A DNA stretch of 56,659 nucleotides from Jeotgalicoccus psychrophilus DSM 19085 (GTDB lineage: Bacteria > Bacillota > Bacilli > Staphylococcales > Salinicoccaceae): positions 1 to 56,659 of the forward strand of contig NZ_KE384464.1 of assembly GCF_000425845.1 (NCBI RefSeq). Reading direction: 5' to 3'. The notes beneath the pieces were generated by a model that was not told where the DNA came from, searched no databases, and was given only the letters and a program-made list of their open reading frames with translations. Made by a program: the position numbers and the translations under genes. Positions 8,480-15,230 of the stretch are shown here, piece by piece. Position 1 is the first letter of the stretch, and every line of letters begins with the position of its first letter.

Positions 8480-8494
8480 GGCAGCAATGCTGCC
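8480..8494 (-). terminator. Hairpin between precursor peptide gene and maturase gene
   Basis: GGCAGC-AAT-GCTGCC, a perfect 6-bp stem with 3-base loop. Read on the minus strand it is followed by TTTATATTTT. Such leaky terminators or processing hairpins often sit right after a RiPP precursor gene and keep precursor mRNA in excess over enzyme mRNA. Confidence 0.65.
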
Positions 8495-8499
8495 CCTAT

Positions 8500-8598
8500 T
8501 TAATAACCAGAGCCACTACCAATCTTTGATCCACATGCACATCCACAAGATTCCAAAGTTTCTAGAATATCTTTGGGCAATTCTTTGACTTTAGACAT
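8500..8598 (-). CDS. Cys-rich precursor peptide (putative sactipeptide-type RiPP)
   Basis: A 32-residue peptide. The N-terminal part is an acidic/helical leader with the block ELPKDILETLES; the C-terminal core is CGCACGSKIGSGSGY, with three cysteines in a CxCxC pattern followed by a Gly/Ser-rich tail. This is what a radical SAM/SPASM maturase would need for Cys-to-alpha-carbon or similar thioether bonds. The ribosome binding site AAAGGAGAG precedes the ATG at 8598. It lies directly upstream of the maturase, separated by a hairpin. A second, truncated homologue lies just upstream (8619-8702). I recognise no named family for the core. Confidence 0.8.
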   Translation of the reverse strand: MSKVKELPKDILETLESCGCACGSKIGSGSGY

Positions 8599-8618
8599 AT
8601 AATCTCTCCTTTCTGAAC

Positions 8619-8702
8619 TTAGGCTCCAGAGCCTTTTCCAGTTATTGATCCACACGAGCATGCACAAGACTCCAAAGTTTCCAAAATATCTTTAGGTAGT
8701 TC
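8619..8702 (-). pseudogene. Second precursor peptide, 5'-truncated at the direct repeat
   Basis: The frame reads ELPKDILETLES then CACSCGSITGKGSGA and stop. It is clearly a paralogue of the intact precursor: leader block identical, core with the same three-cysteine CxCxC spacing and a Gly/Ser tail with changed residues. The codon before the first Glu is a stop (TAA at 8703-8705), so the start and first five leader residues are missing. The break falls inside the 22-bp repeat at 8696-8717, so the truncation probably arose when the cassette boundary formed. It is not expected to be translated. Confidence 0.8.
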
Positions 8703-8717
8703 TTAAAACGACCGTTA
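8696..8717 (+). repeat. 22-bp direct repeat flanking the peptide cassette, right copy
   Basis: Matches 4701-4722 at 20 of 22 bases. Its first seven bases are leader codons of the truncated precursor read in complement; the remaining AAAACGACCGTTA interrupts that gene. A related word, AAAAACGACTGG, occurs at 8895-8906 just before the resolvase gene. Confidence 0.7.
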
Positions 8718-8720
8718 ATT

Positions 8721-8900
8721 GGACTGTTTTATAAACGAATAAAATAGTCCTTTAAATATATGATTAAAGTTCAAAAACACGTATAATAATCAACGTATAA
8801 ATAATATGAAAACACCTGAGTTTTTGAACTCAAGCATCAGCTGTACGCTTTGATTTATGAACATTGATAGGGTCAGTGTGTGTTTAATACGATAAAAACG
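8721..8900. promoter_or_regulatory. Probable res region of the adjacent serine resolvase
   Basis: A 30-bp imperfect palindrome at 8721-8750 (arms GGACTGTTTTAT and ATAAAATAGTCC, 6-base centre, one mismatch pair) has the size and form of a resolvase crossover subsite. Further on, CGTATAA words at 8779-8785 and 8795-8801, and an inverted TTTAATACG at 8883-8891, may be accessory subsites. Serine resolvases bind such sets just upstream of their own gene. Binding here is inferred from architecture only. Confidence 0.5.
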
Positions 8901-8919
8901 ACTGGAAAGGAGTGAGAAA

Positions 8920-9483
8920 ATGGCGAAAATTGGATATGCACGCGTCAGTACTCGGGATCAGAACTTAGATAGTCAAATTGATATGTTAAAGGCAGTCGGA
9001 TGTGACCGTATATTCTCTGAAAAAGTGAGTGGGCGAAAGTTTAAACGCACGGAATTAGATAACTGTCTCGACTATTTGCGTGACGACGACACACTTGTGA
9101 TTACTAAACTCGATCGATTGGGACGGACTACAAAGCAACTGATCGAATTATCGCAACATCTTGAAGACAATGGGATAGATTTGGAAATCATCGATATGAA
9201 CATTAACACGAAAGATGCGATGGGGAAAATCTTCTTTACGATGATGAGTGGATTCGCTGAACTGGAAGCCAGCCTACTTAGTGAAAGAACAAAAAAAGGG
9301 TTAGAATCCGCACGATCGAGAGGCAGGGTTGGTGGACGACCACGAATCACTCAAGAGAAAGTGAATATGATTGTATCACTCTATCATAGTAAAACATATA
9401 CCATCAATGAGATAATGAAAATGACCGGTGTGTCAAAAGGGACGATATATAATGTAATCAATCAGGAGAAATTGAATACATAG
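8920..9483 (+). CDS. Serine recombinase (resolvase/invertase family)
   Basis: A 187-residue small serine recombinase. The catalytic domain starts MAKIGYARVSTRDQNLDSQ with nucleophile Ser10 and continues through KLDRLGRTTKQL (residues about 64-75), then FTMMSGFAELEASLLSERTKKGLESARSRG on the dimer helix. The C-terminal helix-turn-helix is EIMKMTGVSKGTIYNVIN (about 164-181). It resembles Tn3/Tn552-type resolvases and staphylococcal Bin proteins. Start chosen at the ATG after AAAGGAGTGAG. It faces away from the peptide cassette, with a likely res region between. It probably resolves cointegrates or mediates deletion/inversion near the cassette. Confidence 0.9.
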   Translation: MAKIGYARVSTRDQNLDSQIDMLKAVGCDRIFSEKVSGRKFKRTELDNCLDYLRDDDTLVITKLDRLGRTTKQLIELSQHLEDNGIDLEIIDMNINTKDAMGKIFFTMMSGFAELEASLLSERTKKGLESARSRGRVGGRPRITQEKVNMIVSLYHSKTYTINEIMKMTGVSKGTIYNVINQEKLNT

Positions 9484-9535
9484 CAGGATATGATGTTTAT
9501 TCGATACGCTAGAATCGGTTCAAACCGTCGCATTG

Positions 9536-9628
9536 AGATGCGTTGAAAAGATAATAAATATACATAGAAAAACCGGTGTCACAAGAAGTACAATTGATAC
9601 AAGCAGTCGAACATTGAAGTTAGACTAG
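9536..9628 (+). pseudogene. Remnant of a second recombinase C-terminus (helix-turn-helix)
   Basis: A short frame encodes HRKTGVTRSTIDT, closely resembling the TGVSKGTIYN helix-turn-helix of the upstream resolvase, and then stops at 9626-9628. No catalytic part is present. It may be debris from another resolvase copy. Small and degenerate, so the call is tentative. Confidence 0.35.
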
Positions 9629-9708
9629 GAAATGGACAGGAAACGTCTCAGGTGACCTATACAGTATTGGATACAGATGGCATACTGAAAATTACTGATT
9701 ATCAGTAA
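9598..9708 (+). pseudogene. Unidentified C-terminal protein fragment
   Basis: An open frame without a start reads EVRLGNGQETSQVTYTV then LDTDGILKITDYQ and stop. It looks like the end of a beta-rich protein cut by a rearrangement. It overlaps the recombinase remnant in another frame, so at most one of the two is ancestral coding here. Family not recognised. Confidence 0.3.
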
Positions 9709-9738
9709 GTATATAATTTTAAAAGATATCCGTTGGAG

Positions 9739-9798
9739 GTAAAGACTTCTTTACATTCTACGGGTATTTTGTTATTGTCTATGTAAAGATAACTTTAC
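9739..9798 (+). promoter_or_regulatory. Autoregulated promoter with two GTAAAG-N4-CTTTAC operators
   Basis: Two perfect palindromes of the same design are present: GTAAAG-ACTT-CTTTAC (9739-9754) and GTAAAG-ATAA-CTTTAC (9783-9798), 44 bp apart centre to centre. The first contains a -35-like TTTACA (9750-9755); 17 bases on is TATTGT (9773-9778) as -10. The second operator would cover the transcription start. They lie 20-80 bp before the XRE regulator at 9819, so self-repression is likely. Confidence 0.75.
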
Positions 9799-9818
9799 AG
9801 CGCAGGGAGGCGTATTTA

Positions 9819-10028
9819 ATGAAAGTGGTTAACTATATAAAAGAAATACGTCTGTCCAGGGGGATAACCCAGGTTAAAATGGCTGAGGATTTACAGGTCA
9901 CGAGACAGACTATCAATGCAATTGAAAAGAATAAATATAATCCGAGTCTGGAGTTAGCACTAAAGTTGATAGATTATTTCGATGTACCGATAGACGAGTT
10001 ATTTATTTTAAAGGGGGATGACGAATGA
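9819..10028 (+). CDS. XRE-family transcriptional regulator (YozG-like)
   Basis: A 69-residue single-domain Cro/CI-type helix-turn-helix protein: IKEIRLSRGITQVKMAEDLQVTRQTINAIEKNKYNPSLELALKL covers the five helices, with the recognition helix at VTRQTINAIE, and the end DYFDVPIDELF is typical of the short YozG-like group (motif split here only for reading). It overlaps the next gene by 4 bases (ATGA), so the two form a regulator/membrane-protein pair. The pair is common in Firmicutes, where the membrane partner may control regulator activity. A GGGAGG ribosome binding site precedes the ATG. The twin palindromes upstream are its likely operators. Confidence 0.88.
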   Translation: MKVVNYIKEIRLSRGITQVKMAEDLQVTRQTINAIEKNKYNPSLELALKLIDYFDVPIDELFILKGDDE

Positions 10029-10444
10029 GTGCCAAGAATGAAAAGAAAGTATTGATTCCAGAGAAATATAGTTCATTGTTCATGATTACTTGCACGTTTT
10101 TCGGAGCTATTCTGGGATCGCTTCTGGTATATTTTATACAAGGTGAATTTCCATATGAAGTCCTTGCAGGTGGATCAGCAGCAATTATTATTCTAATAAT
10201 TATTGAAGTAATAAAAAAGAAGAGCAAGAAAGATAATGTGCCGGAAGTTGATGAACGGGTAACTCATAATATTTTTAATTTCTTTGCATATGGCTCGCAT
10301 ATCTTTATGGCTATTTTGATTATCGGTATAGCGGTATTTACAATGATGGGTAATGAAACAATGCCGTTAGTATATCTTTGGATATTCGCTTTTGCATATA
10401 TATGGATTGTAGGAATAGGTGCTCTTGTTGTTAAAAGAAGATAA
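10025..10444 (+). CDS. Integral membrane protein paired with the XRE regulator (DUF2178/DUF3796-like)
   Basis: A 139-residue protein with four predicted membrane helices in two pairs (about residues 20-38, 46-62, 88-108 and 114-133), separated by a charged loop EVIKKKSKKDNVPEVDERVT. The DERVT loop and paired helices are typical of the DUF2178/DUF3796-like proteins next to YozG-type regulators. It starts inside the regulator stop (ATGA overlap). The biochemical role is unknown; the partner context suggests membrane-linked control of the regulator. It ends before a bidirectional terminator. Confidence 0.7.
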   Translation: MSAKNEKKVLIPEKYSSLFMITCTFFGAILGSLLVYFIQGEFPYEVLAGGSAAIIILIIIEVIKKKSKKDNVPEVDERVTHNIFNFFAYGSHIFMAILIIGIAVFTMMGNETMPLVYLWIFAFAYIWIVGIGALVVKRR

Positions 10445-10460
10445 TTCTTGTAATTAGAAT

Positions 10461-10492
10461 AAAAAGGAAAGCTGATTTCAGCTTTCCTTTTT
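10461..10492. terminator. Bidirectional terminator between convergent genes
   Basis: AAAAAGGAAAGCTGA and TCAGCTTTCCTTTTT are perfectly complementary. The hairpin has T-runs on both strands and serves the membrane protein gene (plus) and the MazG-like gene (minus). Confidence 0.9.
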
Positions 10493-10784
10493 ACTTACTC
10501 GGGTATTTTTCTGCATTCTTTTTAAGTTTATTTAGTATCGCTTCGTTCATATCTATATCTAAGTCATCTGCCATCATTAAACCATAAATAAATACATCGG
10601 CAAGTTCGTCTTTAATATTCTCTCTGTTTTTTTCTGCACCTTCTTCAGCGGACAACCATTGGAAATTCTCCAGTAGTTCAGATGCTTCCAATGATAAAGA
10701 TAATGCTAAATCTTTTGAGTTATGGAACTGTCTCCAGTTTCGTTCATCCCTGAATTCATTAATCTTATCTGTTAAGTCTTTCAT
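10491..10784 (-). CDS. MazG-like nucleotide pyrophosphohydrolase
   Basis: A 97-residue all-alpha NTP pyrophosphatase of the MazG-like (RS21-C6/dCTPase-like) group. Metal-binding acidic motifs are LSLEASELLENFQW (residues about 29-42) and IKDELADVFIYGLMMADDLDID (60-80, shown in the family as ExxxD). Such enzymes hydrolyse non-canonical or regulatory NTPs to NMP. It begins in the stop codon of the DUF2075 gene (TAATG overlap), so the two are translationally coupled and probably act together. Normal length for the family. Confidence 0.85.
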   Translation of the reverse strand: MKDLTDKINEFRDERNWRQFHNSKDLALSLSLEASELLENFQWLSAEEGAEKNRENIKDELADVFIYGLMMADDLDIDMNEAILNKLKKNAEKYPSK

Positions 10785-12436
10785 TACAGTTCACCTCGTT
10801 TTGCTTTGTTTAAAGCTTTGCGTAGTTTTTCATCGCTAGCATAAATATATAATCCTTTAACTCCACGTTTCATTAATACGTTGATTGAGTTTAGGATAAT
10901 TTGTTCTTTAGTATCTTCAACAGTGTATTCAACGGATTTATTCTTGAAATCTTGAAATGCACCTTTATCTTTATAGTTTTTTGAAATAATTTCAAGCTGC
11001 TCAGTCTTTTCATTATATGAAACAGAAGGCCCGAGTATGACACCGACATAATTTAAGTCAAAGCCTTGGACTGTATAGATAGATCCAACTTCTTTAATTG
11101 TTTCACGTCGTTCTGCCCAAGTTCTACTGTCGTTAGTGGTATTCCACAAACCTTTGAAGCCGATTTCTTCTACATAGTAATCCCCGCCATCTTTTTTATG
11201 CTCATAGTCAAAGGTGGCTACGATTCTGGAAAGTTTATGTTTATCGTTTTTTGCATCAATAGCTTCAAACATTTTACCAGCATCATCAAATATTTTGAGT
11301 TCATAGTCACCGGTAGATTTAGGGATTGATGTTACCTTACGTGCGACAAAATTATCTATCCAGTCAACTACAGATGTATCAGCCTGGATTCTGAATTGAT
11401 CTGTCAGTTCAAATGTTTCAACGTTAGCATCCTGAGTAATCTCATTAAATAACTCTTCAGTCCAATAACTTTTAAGCTTTAGGAACTGTTTTTCATCAAA
11501 GACTATAATTGTGACTTTACTGTTATGAATGATGTCATTTAAATGATTTACGCCTTTAAATCCGTTAAATGCATCTTCACTGGAAAGCAGAAGATGTGCT
11601 TCATCTATCAATGTAATATCAGGATTAATCTTTCCTTTATTTGAAGCTGTAAGAAAGGGTGTTGGTTTCATAAAATTTTTCTTCTTCAAGTTTGGAAGAC
11701 TATCTGATATTGCTTTATATGTTTTTATCATTTCCTCGTGATTCACTAAAAGATAATTCTCGGTCCCTTGTAAATCATTCTCGTCTTTTGTATAAGACAA
11801 ATCTTGTATGGCATTGAAAGTTGAGCTTAAAACAACACTTTTTCCAGTACCAGCTTCACCCTTAATAAAATAAACAGATGGTTTGTCAGATTTAATATTT
11901 CTTTTACAGAAATCCAGAATATTTTCTTTTAATTCGATTTGAGATTCTGATAACTCTTTATAAGGCGATAATTTAAATATATCTTTGTTTTGCAGATATT
12001 CTAAAGTACCATCAACAAGCTTATCTTCTCTGAGTTTTTCCCACAGTTCTTTAAAAATATCATGATTATATTTAGGTTTGTCATAGTAATTATGAGTTAC
12101 AGCAGAAGTAATTTGACTCTTGTTTAAAATTTGATACTTTTGATCTGCTATAAAGAAGTTAATTAAGTTAGTCTCAATGTTGTATGTTGCTGATTGGTTG
12201 AAGAGGTCGTGAGATACAATTACAGCTTTCTCCAACTTACTTTTAACAGGATCTTTAATGTGGCTGTTTAATCTGTTTCTGATTTGCACAGTCTCACCTA
12301 TATAGGCACTGGATTTCTTTTTATCATTATGAAGTATGTAAACAACAGGGTAGTTATTAAACTTTGCGCTGCTTAAATCTGAAATTGAATTCTTATTAAA
12401 TTCATAAGCTGAAATTTCTACATTTTTCTCTTCCAT
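10784..12436 (-). CDS. GIY-YIG/DUF2075 fusion ATPase (helicase-like)
   Basis: A 550-residue protein. The N-terminal region has a GIY-YIG-like nuclease segment (VVYIL, about residue 30, then AYIGETVQIRNRLNSHI). The rest is a DUF2075 P-loop ATPase related to superfamily 1 helicases and the Schlafen ATPase core: Walker A FIKGEAGTGKSVVL near 190-203, Walker B ITLIDEAHLLL, sensor TDQFRI, and YTVQGFDLNYVGVILG near the end. I chose the ATG at 12436 because AAGGAG lies 8 bases before it; an upstream in-frame ATG at 12493 has no such site. It is coupled to the MazG-like gene. The set suggests a nucleic-acid surveillance or antiphage role, which is inference. Confidence 0.82.
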   Translation of the reverse strand: MEEKNVEISAYEFNKNSISDLSSAKFNNYPVVYILHNDKKKSSAYIGETVQIRNRLNSHIKDPVKSKLEKAVIVSHDLFNQSATYNIETNLINFFIADQKYQILNKSQITSAVTHNYYDKPKYNHDIFKELWEKLREDKLVDGTLEYLQNKDIFKLSPYKELSESQIELKENILDFCKRNIKSDKPSVYFIKGEAGTGKSVVLSSTFNAIQDLSYTKDENDLQGTENYLLVNHEEMIKTYKAISDSLPNLKKKNFMKPTPFLTASNKGKINPDITLIDEAHLLLSSEDAFNGFKGVNHLNDIIHNSKVTIIVFDEKQFLKLKSYWTEELFNEITQDANVETFELTDQFRIQADTSVVDWIDNFVARKVTSIPKSTGDYELKIFDDAGKMFEAIDAKNDKHKLSRIVATFDYEHKKDGGDYYVEEIGFKGLWNTTNDSRTWAERRETIKEVGSIYTVQGFDLNYVGVILGPSVSYNEKTEQLEIISKNYKDKGAFQDFKNKSVEYTVEDTKEQIILNSINVLMKRGVKGLYIYASDEKLRKALNKAKRGEL

Positions 12437-12577
12437 ATATAAGCTCCTTGAGTGATTTGAGTCTATTATAACGAACTTAGGTATAATCTTCATATAAATA
12501 CAGAATGTTATGAAATTGATTAAAATAGTATAATGGTAATAAAGTGAAGAAAATATCTTTAGAAGTGAGGATTTTTA

Positions 12578-13522
12578 ATGAAAAAAGTAATCATAGATAC
12601 TGACACTGCTGGAGACGACACGATAGCAATTTTAACTGCTCTACATAATTTCGACGTTCTGGGTATTACAATTACCGGCGGTAACGTTGATTTTAATCAA
12701 CAGATTGATAATGCATTATATACTACCCGGGTTGCTGGCCAGACAGAGATTCCTGTTTATCCCGGATACAGTGGACCGATTTTTGGTGATACTGAGCAGG
12801 AGCATAGAACTGTCGAGGATGTGCATGGCAGTGATGGTATGGGTGATTCTTTCTTCCCTAAACCTGAGCGTTCTGCCGAATCGACGCATGCGATTGATTT
12901 TATCATCGATACGATTAACGATAATCCAGGTGAAGTGTCGCTTCTTGCGATTGCACCTTTAACGAATATTGCTATGGCGATTAAAAAGGAGCCGGGTATC
13001 ACAGAGAAGATTGAGCATCTGTACATTATGGGCGGAACGAATAATGCGCTCGGCAATATAGTGCCTGCTGCTGAGTACAATTTTTACGTTGATCCTGAAG
13101 CTGCCAAATTAGTGCTGCAGTCAGGTATTGAAATGACTATGGTCGGTTGGGATATGTGTACAGATTACTCTCTGATGTTCGATGAAGAGCATGCTGAGAT
13201 TGAAAGCTTTGATACAGCAGGTTCACAGTTCTTTAAAGATGTGAACAAAGTCGTGAAGAAGTTTAATAAAGAAGTACATAAACTGAATGGAACGACTCAT
13301 CCAGATACATTGCTCGTTGCAATTGTAGCTGATGAAAGAATTATGGAGAAGTCTGCTAAGTATTACGTTGATGTGGAAACAAAAGGAGAACTGACACGCG
13401 GTTACAGCCTGGTAGATATTAATGGCCGATTAGGTAAAGAACCGAATGTCAGAGTGTGTGAAAAAGTAGATAGGGATTTATTCAAAGAACATTTGTATGA
13501 AGTTTTGAAAGCAATAGATTAA
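12578..13522 (+). CDS. Inosine-uridine preferring nucleoside hydrolase family protein
   Basis: A 314-residue nucleoside N-ribohydrolase that splits ribonucleosides into base and ribose for salvage. The calcium-binding motif DTDTAGDD sits at residues 7-14. Other family blocks are LLAIAPLTNIAMAI (about 121-134), YIMGGTNNALGN with AEYNFYVDPEAAK (about 150-175), and the C-terminal THPDTLLVAIVAD (about 241-253), which holds the last aspartate ligand. No signal peptide, so it is cytoplasmic. Single-gene unit with GTGAGG ribosome binding site and its own terminator. Substrate preference cannot be read from sequence. Confidence 0.9.
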   Translation: MKKVIIDTDTAGDDTIAILTALHNFDVLGITITGGNVDFNQQIDNALYTTRVAGQTEIPVYPGYSGPIFGDTEQEHRTVEDVHGSDGMGDSFFPKPERSAESTHAIDFIIDTINDNPGEVSLLAIAPLTNIAMAIKKEPGITEKIEHLYIMGGTNNALGNIVPAAEYNFYVDPEAAKLVLQSGIEMTMVGWDMCTDYSLMFDEEHAEIESFDTAGSQFFKDVNKVVKKFNKEVHKLNGTTHPDTLLVAIVADERIMEKSAKYYVDVETKGELTRGYSLVDINGRLGKEPNVRVCEKVDRDLFKEHLYEVLKAID

Positions 13523-13555
13523 TAGCCAGATTAGATTAATGATATGTGATTATAA

Positions 13556-13588
13556 TAAAGCCTGTAGATAAATTTCTACAGGCTTTAT
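13556..13588. terminator. Bidirectional terminator
   Basis: AAAGCCTGTAGA and TCTACAGGCTTT pair perfectly around a short AT loop. It lies between the nucleoside hydrolase (plus) and the ABC exporter gene (minus). Confidence 0.88.
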
Positions 13589-13607
13589 TAAGCATAACTA
13601 TTATAAT

Positions 13608-15230
13608 TTATTTTATCTGATATATATAATCAAGTTCTTTACTTATCACATCATTTAGCCGGTGTGTAATCATTACTACAGTATAATTACTTCTTACCAG
13701 CCTTCTTTCTATTTCAACTGATGAGCTTTTGTCTATAGCTGAAGTCGCCTCATCAAGCAGTATGATTTCCCGTCCTCTTATTATCCCTCTGGCGAGTGCG
13801 ATTCTCTGCTTTTGTCCTCCCGAAATATTTTGACTATTATAAGAAATGTAGGTATCTTCCTGAGCAGGTAATGACTTTATCCAGTTAGTCAGGCCCGTAA
13901 ATTCTAAAACTTGATTAATCTCTTCTTGAGAATATTCCACACCTAACGTTATATTTTCTTTAACAGATCCACTGAAGATATGTGGCTGCTGACTTATATA
14001 GGTAAAGTTATCTCGCAAAGCTTCTGGTTTAATGTCATCATAATCTATACCATCCATTTGAATACTTCCTTGATATTCAGTTAAGTACCCAATCAATAAA
14101 TTTAAAATAGAACTTTTTCCAGATCCTGATTCACCAATAATAGCGTATTTTCCTCCCTTATGAACCGTTAATGAAAAATCTTTTAAAATGGGGACATCGT
14201 CATATGCGAACTGTATATTTTTCATTTCAATGCATCTTTTAAATTGATAAGAACTATTCGTGTTCTTCGATAACTTATTTTTCACATTAAATTTTTCGAA
14301 AATCGGAGAAGTTGTTTTAAACTCAACAAGATTTGCGCTTAGACCTGTCAAACTGGAGAAGATAGTTGCTGAAAAATATTGTGCTGCAGTCAAAGTACCA
14401 ATGGGCACTATATTTTTAAAGAATAAGTAGCCTGCAAGACTAATAATAAGTACCTGACTAATTAAACTTACACCGTTAGTAGTTGCTGACATTACTCCGG
14501 AATACTTTGCATAAGCGACTTTTTCTTTAGCTACTTTCTGTGATTCTCTAACAGTGTTATTTATAATATAATCTTTTAAGTTTAGTGATAGTATTGTACT
14601 GAAACCATTCATTAAGTCAGTTAGTTTAGTGGTCATTTTTTCATTTACACTTGTTACACTGAGCATTTGATTATTTAATCTTCTTTTAAATAGATTTGGT
14701 ACTATCAGCATAATCACTGCAAGTAATATAACAGAGATATTTAAAGTGTAGTGGAAAGAAAGCAGGGCAATGCTGCTGAACATTATATTGAATACCTGAG
14801 AGGTAACCATCGATAAGTTAGCATATCCATATTCGTTGATTGTACCTACATCATTAATCATCCAGGAAACATATGTGCCGCTTTCATTCTTGAAAAATGT
14901 TTCATAATCTAAATCCGAAACATTTTTACTTATATCTTTCCGCATCTCTATATTCATTTGCTGAACAGTTGCAGAAAATTGCCATGTTTCCAGATAAATT
15001 TGTGCAACCCAAAATAAGAAAATGACTCCCATTATTAGTATCCATTTAAAGAATCCCTTAATATTATAATCTGCTAAAGCCGTGAGAGCATTTGCACTGG
15101 ATAATCCCCATAAAGTTAAGGACAGAGAGCCAAGTATAATTATGAAAAACATTAACACATTGGGTTTCCAGCTTCTCTTTAAATACGTCCTTAAACTTAG
15201 CTGCTTATTTAACTTTTTTTCTTTGTTCAT
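13608..15230 (-). CDS. ABC exporter of the RsgA-like peptide operon
   Basis: A 540-residue half transporter. About six membrane helices lie in residues 20-310, followed by an ATPase with Walker A IGESGSGKSSILNL (about 362-375), signature ISGGQKQRIAL and Walker B IILLDEATSAID. No C39 protease domain. The architecture suits a small-peptide or bacteriocin exporter acting as a homodimer. The start overlaps the end of the RsgA-like gene by 26 bases, with AAAGGAC as ribosome binding site inside that gene, so the two are translated from one message. It may export the product of the 32-residue gene at 16349-16447. Confidence 0.82.
   Translation of the reverse strand: MNKEKKLNKQLSLRTYLKRSWKPNVLMFFIIILGSLSLTLWGLSSANALTALADYNIKGFFKWILIMGVIFLFWVAQIYLETWQFSATVQQMNIEMRKDISKNVSDLDYETFFKNESGTYVSWMINDVGTINEYGYANLSMVTSQVFNIMFSSIALLSFHYTLNISVILLAVIMLIVPNLFKRRLNNQMLSVTSVNEKMTTKLTDLMNGFSTILSLNLKDYIINNTVRESQKVAKEKVAYAKYSGVMSATTNGVSLISQVLIISLAGYLFFKNIVPIGTLTAAQYFSATIFSSLTGLSANLVEFKTTSPIFEKFNVKNKLSKNTNSSYQFKRCIEMKNIQFAYDDVPILKDFSLTVHKGGKYAIIGESGSGKSSILNLLIGYLTEYQGSIQMDGIDYDDIKPEALRDNFTYISQQPHIFSGSVKENITLGVEYSQEEINQVLEFTGLTNWIKSLPAQEDTYISYNSQNISGGQKQRIALARGIIRGREIILLDEATSAIDKSSSVEIERRLVRSNYTVVMITHRLNDVISKELDYIYQIK

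Noticed and set aside
13608..15230. C39-peptidase bacteriocin ABC exporter
   Set aside because: The N-terminus goes directly into membrane helices; no cysteine protease domain is present, so double-Gly leader cleavage cannot be claimed.
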